A DNA stretch of 64,000 bases from Paenibacillus hunanensis (GTDB lineage Bacteria > Bacillota > Bacilli > Paenibacillales > Paenibacillaceae): contig NZ_BMMB01000007.1 of the NCBI RefSeq assembly GCF_014645615.1, forward strand, positions 124,001 to 188,000, in the 5' to 3' direction. A program made the position numbers and the translations under genes. Shown one piece after another: positions 32,346 to 41,526 of this stretch. The notes beneath the pieces were generated by a model. The model searched no databases. It saw only the letters and a program-made list of their open reading frames with translations, and was not told the DNA's origin. The first letter of the stretch is position 1, and each line of letters begins with the position of its first letter.

Positions 32346-33008
32346 TCAAGCACGTTTGCGGAAGACCGCTTGAACCAGCTCATCAAATGAACGGAAAATA
32401 TCTTCCATTCGGGGTTCCAATACAGCACGTCTGTCTTCTGGAGCTGGAGGACTTGGAAGCTCATGCAGGATATCCAATGTGATCCAGGTGATCGGGCAGT
32501 CTCCATCCGGATGTGTTCTGAGGGTGTCCAAGCACACGATGCCTTGTCCATCCTCGCCGATCGCAAAAGGAATATAGCCTGTGCCTTGCAAGATCGACCA
32601 CTGCTGAATTAGCTTTCTTATTTCCGATAATCCCTGCTCGGTATCCAGCGATGGGAATATGAACGAGCTACAGCCACCGGGGTATCCGTCTGCGGTTGGC
32701 AGATTAGGTAGCTGCCAATCGAGCAAATGATAGGCCTGTAAGTAAGCACAATAGGGCAGAGGGAATTGAAGCTGCTGCTCCTGTTCTAGCTGAGTGATCT
32801 GCGCTCTGGTGATGGTTGAGGGGACAGGCTTCCAGGTTGCCCAATCCTCATCCTCTAATAAAGGAGCAGGAATGTACGCATTACTGCCTTTCATCGTCGA
32901 TGGAATCGAATCAGCTACCGTAAAAAATAGCACGCGAGAAGCAGGATCATCATACATCGCTCCTATACGTTCACGGATATGCTGAATATATGGCTGTTCA
33001 TTTATCAT
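32346..33008 (-). CDS. SMI1/KNR4-family protein
   Basis: 220 residues of the SMI1/KNR4 (SUKH) superfamily: ITRAQITQLEQEQQLQFPLPYCAYLQAYH is the typical start of the domain, followed by a GG-containing loop and GYIPFAIGEDGQGIVCLDT (about residues 145-165). Some bacterial members are immunity proteins against secreted toxins; others are of unknown function. No toxin gene is next to it. The ATG at 33008 has AAAGGAA upstream; an earlier frame start at 33047 lacks a site. Confidence 0.8.
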   Translation of the reverse strand: MINEQPYIQHIRERIGAMYDDPASRVLFFTVADSIPSTMKGSNAYIPAPLLEDEDWATWKPVPSTITRAQITQLEQEQQLQFPLPYCAYLQAYHLLDWQLPNLPTADGYPGGCSSFIFPSLDTEQGLSEIRKLIQQWSILQGTGYIPFAIGEDGQGIVCLDTLRTHPDGDCPITWITLDILHELPSPPAPEDRRAVLEPRMEDIFRSFDELVQAVFRKRA

Positions 33009-33156
33009 GGTCAAATTCCTTTCTATAGAAGCTTGCATGAGAAGCATAAATTAAATGCCGCATATCCATCAATATCAATGCGAAAAGCCAATATTTTTTT
33101 ACTATTTTAGTCTAAATGATGTTACAATAGGTGGCAAGAAATGCCTTTTGCATTAA

Positions 33157-33174
33157 AATGTTCACGTTAACATT
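33157..33174. promoter_or_regulatory. LacI/GntR-like palindromic operator of uxaBA
   Basis: AATGTTCACGTTAACATT is an inverted repeat with only one mismatched pair. It lies 75 bases before the uxaB start. The pattern resembles sites of LacI-type sugar regulators such as ExuR or KdgR; no such gene is in the window. Confidence 0.6.
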
Positions 33175-33186
33175 AAAGCGTTATCA
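33173..33186. promoter_or_regulatory. Catabolite-responsive element (cre) before uxaB
   Basis: TTAAAGCGTTATCA matches the CcpA-site consensus TGWAARCGYTWWCA at 13 of 14 positions. It directly follows the palindromic operator, so hexuronate genes are probably under both specific and glucose control. Confidence 0.7.
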
Positions 33187-33248
33187 TTTGCTACTGGTTG
33201 TTAAGCTTGCAGATTGTAAGCTATTTCGATTTCAATGGAGGTTCATTC

Positions 33249-34790
33249 ATGACAATGAGCAAAACTCAGCCATTACCTTTACTGCGCCATCATTTGACAA
33301 GTGAAAATGAACGAAGACGGCATGATGTGATTCGGCAACAGCCGATCAAAATATTGCAGATCGGCGAGGGCAATTTCCTGCGCGGCTTTGCAGACTGGAT
33401 GATTCACGAAATGAATGCGAGCGGCAAGTATCACGGTAGCGTTGTATTAACGCCTCCAACTCCGCGCGGCGGTGCTAAGCTGGAGAAGCTGGCAAAGCAG
33501 GAGGGCTTATATACACTCGTACAGCAGGGTTTGCAAAATGGCGAAAAGGTTGAGAAGCGCCAGCTCATTTCCGTATTTCGTGACTATGTGAATCCGTATG
33601 CGGATTGGGAAAGCTTTTTGCAGCTTGCAGAGCTGGAGTCGCTCGATGTAGTTATTTCCAATACGACGGAAGCAGGCTTGACCTATACAGAGCTGGACTA
33701 TGTACCAGGGGAGCCGATGGTGAATTATCCTGCGCGTTTGACGGTCTTTTTACATCGTCGCTTTCAGACGTTTGGCAATGATCCGAAGCGTGGGCTGATG
33801 ATCTTGCCATGTGAGCTGGTAGAAAATAATGGCGATATGCTGAAAAGCTATGTGCTGCGTTATGCGAGGGAATTTGGCTTTGGTGAGGACTTCTGCCAGT
33901 GGGTAGAGCAGCATCAACTCTTTTTGAACAATCTGGTGGATCGGATCGTAACCGGTATGCCGCAGGCAGATGAATATGCTCGCCTGACGGGGAACTGGGG
34001 CTATGAGGATCATTTTCTGACCTCGGCAGAGCCCTATTATATCTGGGTGATTGAAGGCGATTCTTCGCTCGATCAGCGCCTTCCGCTCGTACAGACCGGT
34101 CTGAATGTGAAATGGACACAGGATTTACAGCCGTACCGTCAGCGTAAGGTGCATATTTTGAATGGAGCGCATACGCTCATGATGCCGCTCGGCGTGCTAC
34201 ATAATCGCACAACGGTACGTGAGCTGATGGAGGATGAGCAGCTTGGTAGCTGGGTGAAGCAGACGATTGCGGAGGAAGTGATTCCATCATTATCCTTGCC
34301 AGCGGACGAATTACAGCGCTATGCAGAGGAAACATATGAGCGCTTCTATAACCCGTATCTGGAGCATCGCCTGATGGATATTGCGATGAATAGCTTGAGC
34401 AAGTTTCAGGCACGTGTGCTACCCGTTTTGAAAACGTATACAGATAAAAATGGTCATCTACCACAGCAGATTGTGCGTGGATTCTCGGCATTGCTGCTGC
34501 TGTATCGCGTACAGCCGATCGAACAGGAGGGGACGGTATTATTTCGCAGCTTCACACTGGAAGGTCAGCCACTGGATATTCGCGATAATGCCGAATGGCT
34601 ACAGCAGCTTGCTCAGCATTGGTCGGAAGGTAGTAGCCAGCACGAGACCGATGGTGTAGTCGATTATAGCAAGGCTGTACAACGCATCTTGAGCGATACT
34701 CGCATCTGGCAGGAGGATTTGACCGCCATACCAGGATTAGTAGAAATGGTGGCATCTAATTTGAACGATATGGAGGCTGGGCGGCTATGA
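33249..34790 (+). CDS. uxaB: Tagaturonate reductase
   Basis: Reduces D-tagaturonate with NADH to D-altronate in galacturonate catabolism. 513 residues of the mannitol dehydrogenase family: the Rossmann start is ILQIGEGNFLRGFADWMIH (residues 33-51), with ISNTTEAGL further on, and KVHILNGAHT holds the catalytic Lys and His region (about 300). GGAGG lies seven bases before ATG 33249. It is coupled to uxaA by an ATGA overlap. Isomerase (uxaC), kinase and transporter genes are not in the window. Confidence 0.93.
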   Translation: MTMSKTQPLPLLRHHLTSENERRRHDVIRQQPIKILQIGEGNFLRGFADWMIHEMNASGKYHGSVVLTPPTPRGGAKLEKLAKQEGLYTLVQQGLQNGEKVEKRQLISVFRDYVNPYADWESFLQLAELESLDVVISNTTEAGLTYTELDYVPGEPMVNYPARLTVFLHRRFQTFGNDPKRGLMILPCELVENNGDMLKSYVLRYAREFGFGEDFCQWVEQHQLFLNNLVDRIVTGMPQADEYARLTGNWGYEDHFLTSAEPYYIWVIEGDSSLDQRLPLVQTGLNVKWTQDLQPYRQRKVHILNGAHTLMMPLGVLHNRTTVRELMEDEQLGSWVKQTIAEEVIPSLSLPADELQRYAEETYERFYNPYLEHRLMDIAMNSLSKFQARVLPVLKTYTDKNGHLPQQIVRGFSALLLLYRVQPIEQEGTVLFRSFTLEGQPLDIRDNAEWLQQLAQHWSEGSSQHETDGVVDYSKAVQRILSDTRIWQEDLTAIPGLVEMVASNLNDMEAGRL

Positions 34791-36295
34791 ACACGATGAT
34801 CCGAGATTATATCGCCATTCAAAAGCAAGACGATGTTGTGATTGCGCTACGCGATATGGAAGCAGGTGACACCCTGCTGCTTGACGGGGGCGATGTGCTG
34901 ACTGTAACGGAGCAGATACCGCGTGGGCATAAGATCGCTGTTCATCCGATCGAGCAGGGACAGGATGTGATCAAATATGGCTTCTCGATCGGTCGTGCCA
35001 CACAGCCAATTGAACCAGGGCAATGGATTCATAGTCATAATCTGCACACAGGCTTGTCCGGTACACTTGATTATGAATATGCACCGACTGTGGATTGGCA
35101 GCCTTCGGAGCTACCACAGCATTTAAAAACCTTTGACGGCTATGTGCGTCCCAATGGTGAGGTTGGTATTCGTAATGAGCTGTGGATTATTAACACAGTA
35201 GGCTGCATTAATAAAATTTGTGAAGCACTTGCTCGTATGGGGCATGCGGAGCTAGCAGGTCGTGTGGATGGCGTATATCATTTTCCGCATCCTTTTGGCT
35301 GCTCTCAGCTTGGCGATGATCTGGAATATACCCGGCAGCTATTAACCTCACTCGTGCTGCATCCTAATGCGGCAGGCGTGCTTGTGATCGGGCTGGGCTG
35401 CGAGAACAATCAGGTGGATGAATTCGCAGCAGGTATTCCAGCCGAATATGCTGGTAAAATCCGTTATCTGAAGGCGCAGGAGGTAGAGGACGAGCTGGAA
35501 GCAGGGATGGCCTATTTGGAGGAGCTAGCGCAGCTTGCCGAACAGGAGCAGCGCCAGCCTGTGCCATTATCCGCACTCAAGCTCGGTTTAAAATGTGGCG
35601 GCTCCGATGGCTTATCCGGTATTACCGCGAATCCGCTTGTAGGTAAGGTTGCCGATCTGCTCGTATCCGCAGGGGGTACCGCCATATTGACCGAGGTGCC
35701 AGAGATGTTCGGCGCGGAGACGATTCTCATGAATCGAGCAGCCAGTCCGCAGGTATTTCAGGATATGGTACAGCTGATCAACGGCTTCAAGCAATACTTT
35801 GTCGATCATGGGCAAAATATTTATGAGAATCCATCACCAGGTAATAAGGCAGGTGGCATTACAACGCTGGAGGAAAAGTCGCTCGGCTGTACACAAAAAG
35901 GCGGTCATTCACAGGTAGTCGATGTACAGCGTTATGGTCATCGTGTACAGCGTACCGGGCTAAATATTGTAGAAGCGCCTGGCAATGATCTGGTGTCGGT
36001 GACCGCACTATCGGCAGCAGGTGCGCATATTGTGCTGTTTACGACAGGACGTGGGACGCCATTTGGTGGGCCTGTACCCACGGTGAAGATTGCTACCCAA
36101 TCCGAGCTGGCGAACCGAAAAAAGCACTGGATTGATTTTAATGCGGGTCAGCTACTGGAAGGAAGAACGATGGACCAGGTTGGACTGGAGCTGTTAGAGC
36201 AGATCGTCGATATCGCTTCCGGTCGTCTGGAGACGAACAGTGAACGTCATGGCTTCCGCGAGATTGCTATTTTTAAAGACGGTGTCATCTTGTAA
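34787..36295 (+). CDS. uxaA: Altronate dehydratase
   Basis: Dehydrates D-altronate to 2-keto-3-deoxygluconate, the step after UxaB. 502 residues: an N-terminal SAF domain (residues 1-100, with the HKIAVHPIEQGQDVIKYG region) and the UxaA catalytic domain from about 115 (FDGYVRPNGEVGIRN, GLGCENNQ, LKCGGSDGLSGITANP, GNKAGGITTLEEKSLGC). The conserved Cys and His residues fit the iron-dependent dehydratase. The start overlaps the uxaB stop. Confidence 0.94.
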   Translation: MNTMIRDYIAIQKQDDVVIALRDMEAGDTLLLDGGDVLTVTEQIPRGHKIAVHPIEQGQDVIKYGFSIGRATQPIEPGQWIHSHNLHTGLSGTLDYEYAPTVDWQPSELPQHLKTFDGYVRPNGEVGIRNELWIINTVGCINKICEALARMGHAELAGRVDGVYHFPHPFGCSQLGDDLEYTRQLLTSLVLHPNAAGVLVIGLGCENNQVDEFAAGIPAEYAGKIRYLKAQEVEDELEAGMAYLEELAQLAEQEQRQPVPLSALKLGLKCGGSDGLSGITANPLVGKVADLLVSAGGTAILTEVPEMFGAETILMNRAASPQVFQDMVQLINGFKQYFVDHGQNIYENPSPGNKAGGITTLEEKSLGCTQKGGHSQVVDVQRYGHRVQRTGLNIVEAPGNDLVSVTALSAAGAHIVLFTTGRGTPFGGPVPTVKIATQSELANRKKHWIDFNAGQLLEGRTMDQVGLELLEQIVDIASGRLETNSERHGFREIAIFKDGVIL

Positions 36296-36623
36296 AATTA
36301 CCGGCTTCCAATTAAAATATGGAAGTGAGCGAACATCTGTTGCAGTCCGATTGAAAAGCCAACTCCAATGGTCGATATCGAGCAGAGCATAGGCAATCCA
36401 TTTCCTATCAATAAGAAAAAAGTGACCGACTACGGCACTCGGTATCGATCATGACCATGAATGCATGTACAGGCAACGTCCGTAAGACTGGTGAGTTTAA
36501 GAGCAAAAGCTTTATTCAACAACAGAGCCCGCGCATGATAGAAACGGTTCGATATAATAATGACGTGCTGAACGAGTTCGTTCGTTATTTCGACTAAACG
36601 AGCGTAAGATGAGCAAATTCGAC
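36296..36623. other. uxaA-bgaA convergent gap, nothing recognised
   Basis: About 330 bases between two convergent genes. An open frame on the minus strand has no ribosome binding site and an unlikely composition. A small ACCGA/TCGGT hairpin occurs near 36424-36443. The last part forms the shared terminator. Confidence 0.4.
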
Positions 36624-36675
36624 AAAAATAGCGATACGTAAAATGTATTTTTCTACATTTACGTATCGCTATTTT
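36624..36675. terminator. Bidirectional terminator between uxaA and bgaA
   Basis: AAAATAGCGATACGTAAA and its complement TTTACGTATCGCTATTTT surround a short TGTA/TACA stem with a TTTTTC loop. A and T runs at both ends allow termination on each strand. Confidence 0.85.
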
Positions 36676-36706
36676 CATGTTACAATAAGCACAGTAATGG
36701 ATGGCA

Positions 36707-38734
36707 TTATTTTACAGATAAAATAATCGTCCCATTACCAGGTACCTCAATCGAGCTGCCTACCGGCTGGTCTTCCAGCATATTGCTTGTCTGAAGCGAG
36801 CCAAGCTCTACTGTTGCCGCTTCTGCATTGTGATTCAGCAGAAACAGGAAGGCTTGACCATCCTTCACACGACGACCGGCTTCCACACCAGCTGGCGTAT
36901 CCAGAACAGGTTGAATGCTCTGTTGCTGACACAGATGCTGTAGTAGACCTGCAATGAAGGTTTCTTCACCATCGGAGGCAATATACCAGGCTTCCCCTTG
37001 ACCGAATGCATGCCTTGTTAATACAGGCATGCCCTTGTAAAAGTCTGTACCGTATTCGGCAAGCACATCGGCTCCCTCGGTATGAAGCAGATCGCAGAGC
37101 ATGCCGCATTCATAGCTGCCGCTCAATTCGCCGATCGTTTCCTTCATCACGATGGAGTTACGCATGGACGGAAGCAGGGCATCAATCTCTTCGACCCAGA
37201 TGCCAAGTAGCTTACGCAGTTCACCCGGATAGCCACCCAGTGTGACCAGATCATTTTCATTCACGATGCCGCTAAAAAAGGTCGTGACGAAGGTGCCGCC
37301 ATTTTCGGTGAATTGCTCTAGCTTTGCTGCTAATCCTGGCTTGACCATGTACAGTACAGGAGCAATCACAAGCTTGTAGCCGCTCAGATCCGAATCGACT
37401 GAGACGATGTCTACCTGCACATTCCGGTTATACAATGCTTTATAATACTTATGAATTTGTTCGACGTATTTGAGTGCAACGGTTGGCCCACTCGATTTGT
37501 CGATTGCCCACCAGTTGTCCCAATCGAACAGAATCGCTACGCTTGCTTCAATCCTTGAATCAAGCAGCTGATCGCCCAGCTTTTGCAGCTCGTGACCAAG
37601 CGCACTCGTTTCACGAAACACGCGCGTATTCGCGTGTCCAGCATGCTCAATCACAGCACCATGGAACTTTTCACATGCACCGATCGAGCGGCGAAGCTGG
37701 AAGAACATAACCGTATCGGCACCATGTGCAACAGCCTGGTAACTCCATAGCCGCATCACACCTGGACGCTTCAGAGAGTTGTACGGCTGCCAGTTTTGCT
37801 GGCTTGGCGTTTGCTCCATTAGCATGAACGGATCACCGTCTTTTAGACCGCGCATCAGATCATGTGCGAGAGCGGTGAAGCTGACTGGAGTATTCAGACC
37901 TGGATAGTTGTCCCATGACACGATATCCATATGTTTTGCCCATTTGAAGTAATCAAGCGGTTTGTAGAAGCCCATGAGGTTGGTCGTGATCAGCGCATCA
38001 GGAATGATCGAACGAATCGCGTCATATTCCAGCTGATAGCATTCCAGCATGCTATCCGAATTGAAGCGTGTGTAATCAAGCGAGATGCCCTGAAAGCTAG
38101 AGCTATTCTCGCCCCATTCCTCACTGCGATGATCCGGAACAACAATCTCATCCCAATCGTAAAAGGTGTGGCCCCAGAAAGCGGTATTCCACGCTTTGTT
38201 GACAGCATCCAGCGTGCCATAGCGTTGCTTCAGCCAGACGCGGAACGCTTTCTCACAGTTATCGCAATAGCACTCGCCGCCGTACTCATTGGAGATATGC
38301 CATACCAGTATAGCCGGATGCTCCTTGTAGCGTTCTGCCAGCCTGCGAGCAATTTCTACAGAGTAATGACGATAGGTTGGACTGTTTGGACAGGAATTAT
38401 GACGACCGCCAAATTTGCGCTTGCGGCCATCTTTTTCCACTCGTAAAATGTCTGGATATCGGGTTGCCATCCATGCTGGGTGTGCGCCTGTGCTTGTAGC
38501 CAGACAAGTATAGATACCGCTTTCATAAAGGCTGTTGATGTAGTTGTCCAGCCATTCAAAGTTGTATGTAACCTCGTCTGGCTGATTGCGAGCCCATGAA
38601 AAGACATTGAGCGTAGCGATATCAATACCAGCCTGCTTGAACAGCTCTAGATCGTCGAGATGCGTGCCGTGATCCCATTGTTCCGGGTTGTAGTCACCGC
38701 CATAAAACATTTTAGGAAGTCGGTTGCTGATCAA
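36707..38734 (-). CDS. bgaA: Beta-galactosidase, glycoside hydrolase family 42
   Basis: 675 residues, cytosolic. Starts with KMFYGGDYNPEQW and has the GH42 acid/base Glu in ISNEYGG (E150) and the nucleophile Glu in LMEQTPS (E307). C115, C155, C157 and C160 (CYCDNC) form the structural zinc site of many GH42 enzymes. The trimer and C-terminal beta domains follow. The start is taken as TTG 38734: AAGGAGTG lies six bases before it, whereas the GTG at 38743 overlaps that site. It is divergent from an AraC gene, its likely regulator. A weak cre-like sequence lies in the 100-base gap. Confidence 0.93.
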   Translation of the reverse strand: MISNRLPKMFYGGDYNPEQWDHGTHLDDLELFKQAGIDIATLNVFSWARNQPDEVTYNFEWLDNYINSLYESGIYTCLATSTGAHPAWMATRYPDILRVEKDGRKRKFGGRHNSCPNSPTYRHYSVEIARRLAERYKEHPAILVWHISNEYGGECYCDNCEKAFRVWLKQRYGTLDAVNKAWNTAFWGHTFYDWDEIVVPDHRSEEWGENSSSFQGISLDYTRFNSDSMLECYQLEYDAIRSIIPDALITTNLMGFYKPLDYFKWAKHMDIVSWDNYPGLNTPVSFTALAHDLMRGLKDGDPFMLMEQTPSQQNWQPYNSLKRPGVMRLWSYQAVAHGADTVMFFQLRRSIGACEKFHGAVIEHAGHANTRVFRETSALGHELQKLGDQLLDSRIEASVAILFDWDNWWAIDKSSGPTVALKYVEQIHKYYKALYNRNVQVDIVSVDSDLSGYKLVIAPVLYMVKPGLAAKLEQFTENGGTFVTTFFSGIVNENDLVTLGGYPGELRKLLGIWVEEIDALLPSMRNSIVMKETIGELSGSYECGMLCDLLHTEGADVLAEYGTDFYKGMPVLTRHAFGQGEAWYIASDGEETFIAGLLQHLCQQQSIQPVLDTPAGVEAGRRVKDGQAFLFLLNHNAEAATVELGSLQTSNMLEDQPVGSSIEVPGNGTIILSVK

Positions 38735-38840
38735 CGTTGTCACTCCTTGTATAAGAATAATTCTATACTAAACGATAACAAACCCTTGTAAAATATAAGA
38801 TAATTACACTATGATATTAAAATAAGGATATAGGATGTGA

Positions 38841-39680
38841 ATGATCATGTACGTTACCAATCCGCATCGCCGCTTTTTTAGTGAACTGAAAGACCTGCAA
38901 TTACCGATTCATATGGAAAGTATTGGCGAGAATCCGGATCAGGAGAGCATTGAGCGTCCGGATGGTTATCCGTGTTATCACTGGCTACAGAGCGTACGTG
39001 GAGAAGGCGAGTTTACGTTTGGCGGAGCGCGTTATATGGTGAAGCCTGGTTCAGGTGTATTGCTAGCTCCGCGTGATGCACATAGCTATCGTCCGATTAG
39101 TGGAATCTGGGAGACAACGTATTTGACCTTTGGCGGCCCGCAGTCGCTTGCACTGCTATCTACCTTTGGTCTGTCACATTCCGCTTATTATGAATGGGAT
39201 CGGGATTGTGAGTTGGAGTTTTTTGCAGGAAGTCTGCTGGGACAGATTCGTAGCAACCGTGATCTATCCGGACTGGATACAAGCGCCGATCTGTATCGTT
39301 TCCTGACCCTGCTGAAAAAGCATGGACGTGTGAACAATCTGCCATCCCTGTCGCATACCGTCGAGCGTCTCGCACCGCTGATGAGCTTTATGGAGGCACA
39401 TTACGATGATCCGAATATTGGACTGGAGGATATGGCACAGCAGGTTGGCGTGAGTGCAAGACATCTGAATACGCTGTTTCGGCAAACCTTTGGTATGACC
39501 GCCTATGCGTATTTTATTTTACTCCGTTTACGTAAGGCGAAGGAATTAATGACATTGTATCCGCGTATGACGATTAAGGAAGTATCCGGTCAGGTCGGTT
39601 TCCGTGACTCAAGTCATTTTGTAGCGACATTCCGTCGTCTGGAAGGCGTAACACCAGAGCAATTCCGCAATCTTTACTAG
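38841..39680 (+). CDS. AraC-family transcriptional regulator
   Basis: 279 residues. The N-terminal half is a cupin ligand-binding domain (YHWLQSVRGEGEFTFGG, VKPGSGVLLAPRDAHSYRP); the C-terminal 100 residues contain two helix-turn-helix units: LEDMAQQVGVSARHLNTLFRQTFG and IKEVSGQVGFRDSSHFVATFRRLEGVTPEQFR, the AraC signature. Likely an activator that senses a galactoside and acts on the divergent GH42 gene. ATG 38841 or 38847 could be the start; the upstream site is weak (AGGATGTGA). Confidence 0.9.
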   Translation: MIMYVTNPHRRFFSELKDLQLPIHMESIGENPDQESIERPDGYPCYHWLQSVRGEGEFTFGGARYMVKPGSGVLLAPRDAHSYRPISGIWETTYLTFGGPQSLALLSTFGLSHSAYYEWDRDCELEFFAGSLLGQIRSNRDLSGLDTSADLYRFLTLLKKHGRVNNLPSLSHTVERLAPLMSFMEAHYDDPNIGLEDMAQQVGVSARHLNTLFRQTFGMTAYAYFILLRLRKAKELMTLYPRMTIKEVSGQVGFRDSSHFVATFRRLEGVTPEQFRNLY

Positions 39681-39742
39681 TTCATCAACCGATAGGTGAT
39701 CAGATCATCACGTATCGGCATGAACATGGCGAAGATTCATCA

Positions 39743-39771
39743 TTGAAACGATTATCTAAAGCGCTTACAAT
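39743..39771 (+). promoter_or_regulatory. Promoter with overlapping cre-like site after araC
   Basis: TTGAAA at 39743-39748, 17 bases, TACAAT at 39766-39771. TCTAAAGCGCTTACA (39755-39769) is a cre-like sequence on the minus strand matching 12 of 14 positions. An intrinsic terminator at 39810 lies between this promoter and the next gene. Confidence 0.5.
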
Positions 39772-39809
39772 AGAATCGTTTATAGCAATAGCGCATGAGC
39801 TTGCCTATA

Positions 39810-39838
39810 CCCTGGCTTTCGAGCCAGGGCATATTTTT
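39810..39838 (+). terminator. Intrinsic terminator after araC
   Basis: CCCTGGCT-TTCG-AGCCAGGG, an eight-bp stem with a stable tetraloop, followed by CATATTTTT. Confidence 0.85.
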
Positions 39839-39917
39839 GCAGACATACGCTAGCATAAGTGTGAGAATAAGAGCATAGCTGGATGAAGCTAGCTCAATTC
39901 CGAAGTGGAGGGTACAT

Positions 39918-40694
39918 ATGGAACGTATTTGGATTGCGGATGAACAGATTGTGGATGAGACAGGTACACGTCCTTATCTGGAGCCTTATTTGGTTCCTGA
40001 CGCAACAAGTGCAGTGATCGTTTTGCCTGGTGGCGGCTATGAATTTCGAGCCGATCATGAAGGTGGGCCTGTCGCGCAGTGGCTGAATGAGCAAGGGATT
40101 TCAGCTTTTGTGCTGCAATATCGCTTGACCCCTAAGCATCGCGGTACACCGCTGGAAGATGGACAGGCTGCTATTCGTTATGTACGTGCACATGCATCAC
40201 AATATGGACTACGTCCTGATCGGATTGGTATTCTGGGCTTCTCAGCAGGTGGACATCTGACTGCAATGACAGGCACGGTATTCAGCGAGCAGGAGATTAC
40301 CCTTTCTGATGGACGCGTGGAATCTGTGAGCTCTCGTCCTGATCTAATGGTGCTCTGTTATCCTGTGATCACGATGGAGGGCTATGGACATGAAGGCTCT
40401 AAGAACGCACTATTAGGCACAGATGCTTCAGCCGAGCGTATCGCTGCTCATAGTGCAGAGCGTCAGGTCACTACGCATACACCGCCAGCCTTTATCTGGC
40501 ACACCGCAGACGATGAAGCCGTTCCGGTGCAAAATAGTTTGCGCATGGCGCTTGCGCTTGAGCAGCACGGTGTTCCGTTTGAATTGCATGTGTATGATCA
40601 TGGTGGGCATGGAGCAGGTCTCGCTACAGGTCATCCGTCCATGGGAAGCTGGACAGAGCGCTGTGCAGATTGGCTGCATCGTCAGGGCTGGTAA
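39918..40694 (+). CDS. Alpha/beta-hydrolase, probable carbohydrate esterase
   Basis: 258 residues with the fold of acetyl-xylan-type esterases. IVLPGGGYEFRADHEG forms the oxyanion-hole region, GFSAGGHLTA carries the nucleophile Ser (near 111), DDEAVP the Asp and HDHGGHGAG-like YDHGGHGAGL the His. There is no signal peptide, so it would act on imported oligosaccharides. GTGGAGGG precedes the ATG. It heads a short series with an SGNH hydrolase and an SMP-30 lactonase, consistent with plant polysaccharide use. Confidence 0.85.
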   Translation: MERIWIADEQIVDETGTRPYLEPYLVPDATSAVIVLPGGGYEFRADHEGGPVAQWLNEQGISAFVLQYRLTPKHRGTPLEDGQAAIRYVRAHASQYGLRPDRIGILGFSAGGHLTAMTGTVFSEQEITLSDGRVESVSSRPDLMVLCYPVITMEGYGHEGSKNALLGTDASAERIAAHSAERQVTTHTPPAFIWHTADDEAVPVQNSLRMALALEQHGVPFELHVYDHGGHGAGLATGHPSMGSWTERCADWLHRQGW

Positions 40695-40812
40695 CGTACA
40701 CATTGGTAATACACGTACTGGCAGTGTAGTTCATGACCATTGAAATGATGAAGATAGGAATATTATAGATTCCACACCATATAACATTTAGAGACAGAAG
40801 GGATGGATTGAA

Positions 40813-41469
40813 ATGAAAATAGAGCCTAATAGCATACTGTTGATGATTGGTGATTCCGTTACGGATTGTGGTCGCGCACGTCCGGTAGGTGAGCACTGGG
40901 CGATTGGGGATGGATATGTAGGGTTGGTCGATGCCTTACTGAATGCAGCTTACCCGGATTATAATCTGCGTGTACTAAATACAGGTACAAGCGGTGATAC
41001 CGTGCGTCATCTGGAAGCGCGCTGGCAAGAGGATGTGTTTGCTCACTCGCCGGACTGGGTATCCATTATGATCGGTATTAACGATGTATGGCGTCAATTC
41101 GATCGCCCCACTGATCCCGGCCAGCATGTGTATCTGGACGAGTATGAGCAAACATTGCGCAAGCTTGTAGCGAACACTTTGCCTAAGGTCAAAGGCCTGG
41201 TATTGATGACGCCGTATTATATGAGCACGACAGTGGAAGATCCAATGCGTGCCACGATGGACATTTATGGCGAGGCAGTGAAACGTATTGCTGCCGAGAC
41301 AGGTGTGCCATGCGTGGATACACAGGCGGCTTTTGACCGTATGGGTGATCATATCTATCCAGCTACATTGTCACATGGATGGGATCATGTGCATCCGAAT
41401 ACCAAAGGGCATATGGTGCTGGCACGCGCCTTTTTACAGGCGATTAAGTATGATTGGAATCGTGGTTAA
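40813..41469 (+). CDS. SGNH/GDSL-type esterase
   Basis: 218 residues of the SGNH hydrolase family. Block I is MIGDSVTDCGR (nucleophile Ser near residue 15), block II has the Gly of NTGTSGDT, block III is IGINDVWRQF (Asn) and block V is WDHVHPNTKGH with the catalytic Asp and His. It is cytosolic and of the type that removes acetyl groups from sugars. An RBS (AGAAGGGATGG) precedes the ATG. It is probably co-transcribed with the esterase before it. Confidence 0.88.
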   Translation: MKIEPNSILLMIGDSVTDCGRARPVGEHWAIGDGYVGLVDALLNAAYPDYNLRVLNTGTSGDTVRHLEARWQEDVFAHSPDWVSIMIGINDVWRQFDRPTDPGQHVYLDEYEQTLRKLVANTLPKVKGLVLMTPYYMSTTVEDPMRATMDIYGEAVKRIAAETGVPCVDTQAAFDRMGDHIYPATLSHGWDHVHPNTKGHMVLARAFLQAIKYDWNRG

Positions 41470-41526
41470 ATGTGACTTAACAAACACATGCCGTAAATCG
41501 AAATGACATGTACAGGAGGCGTTACG

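Noticed and set aside
36430-36678. Minus-strand frame in the uxaA-bgaA gap
   Set aside because: It includes the shared terminator hairpin and has no ribosome binding site.
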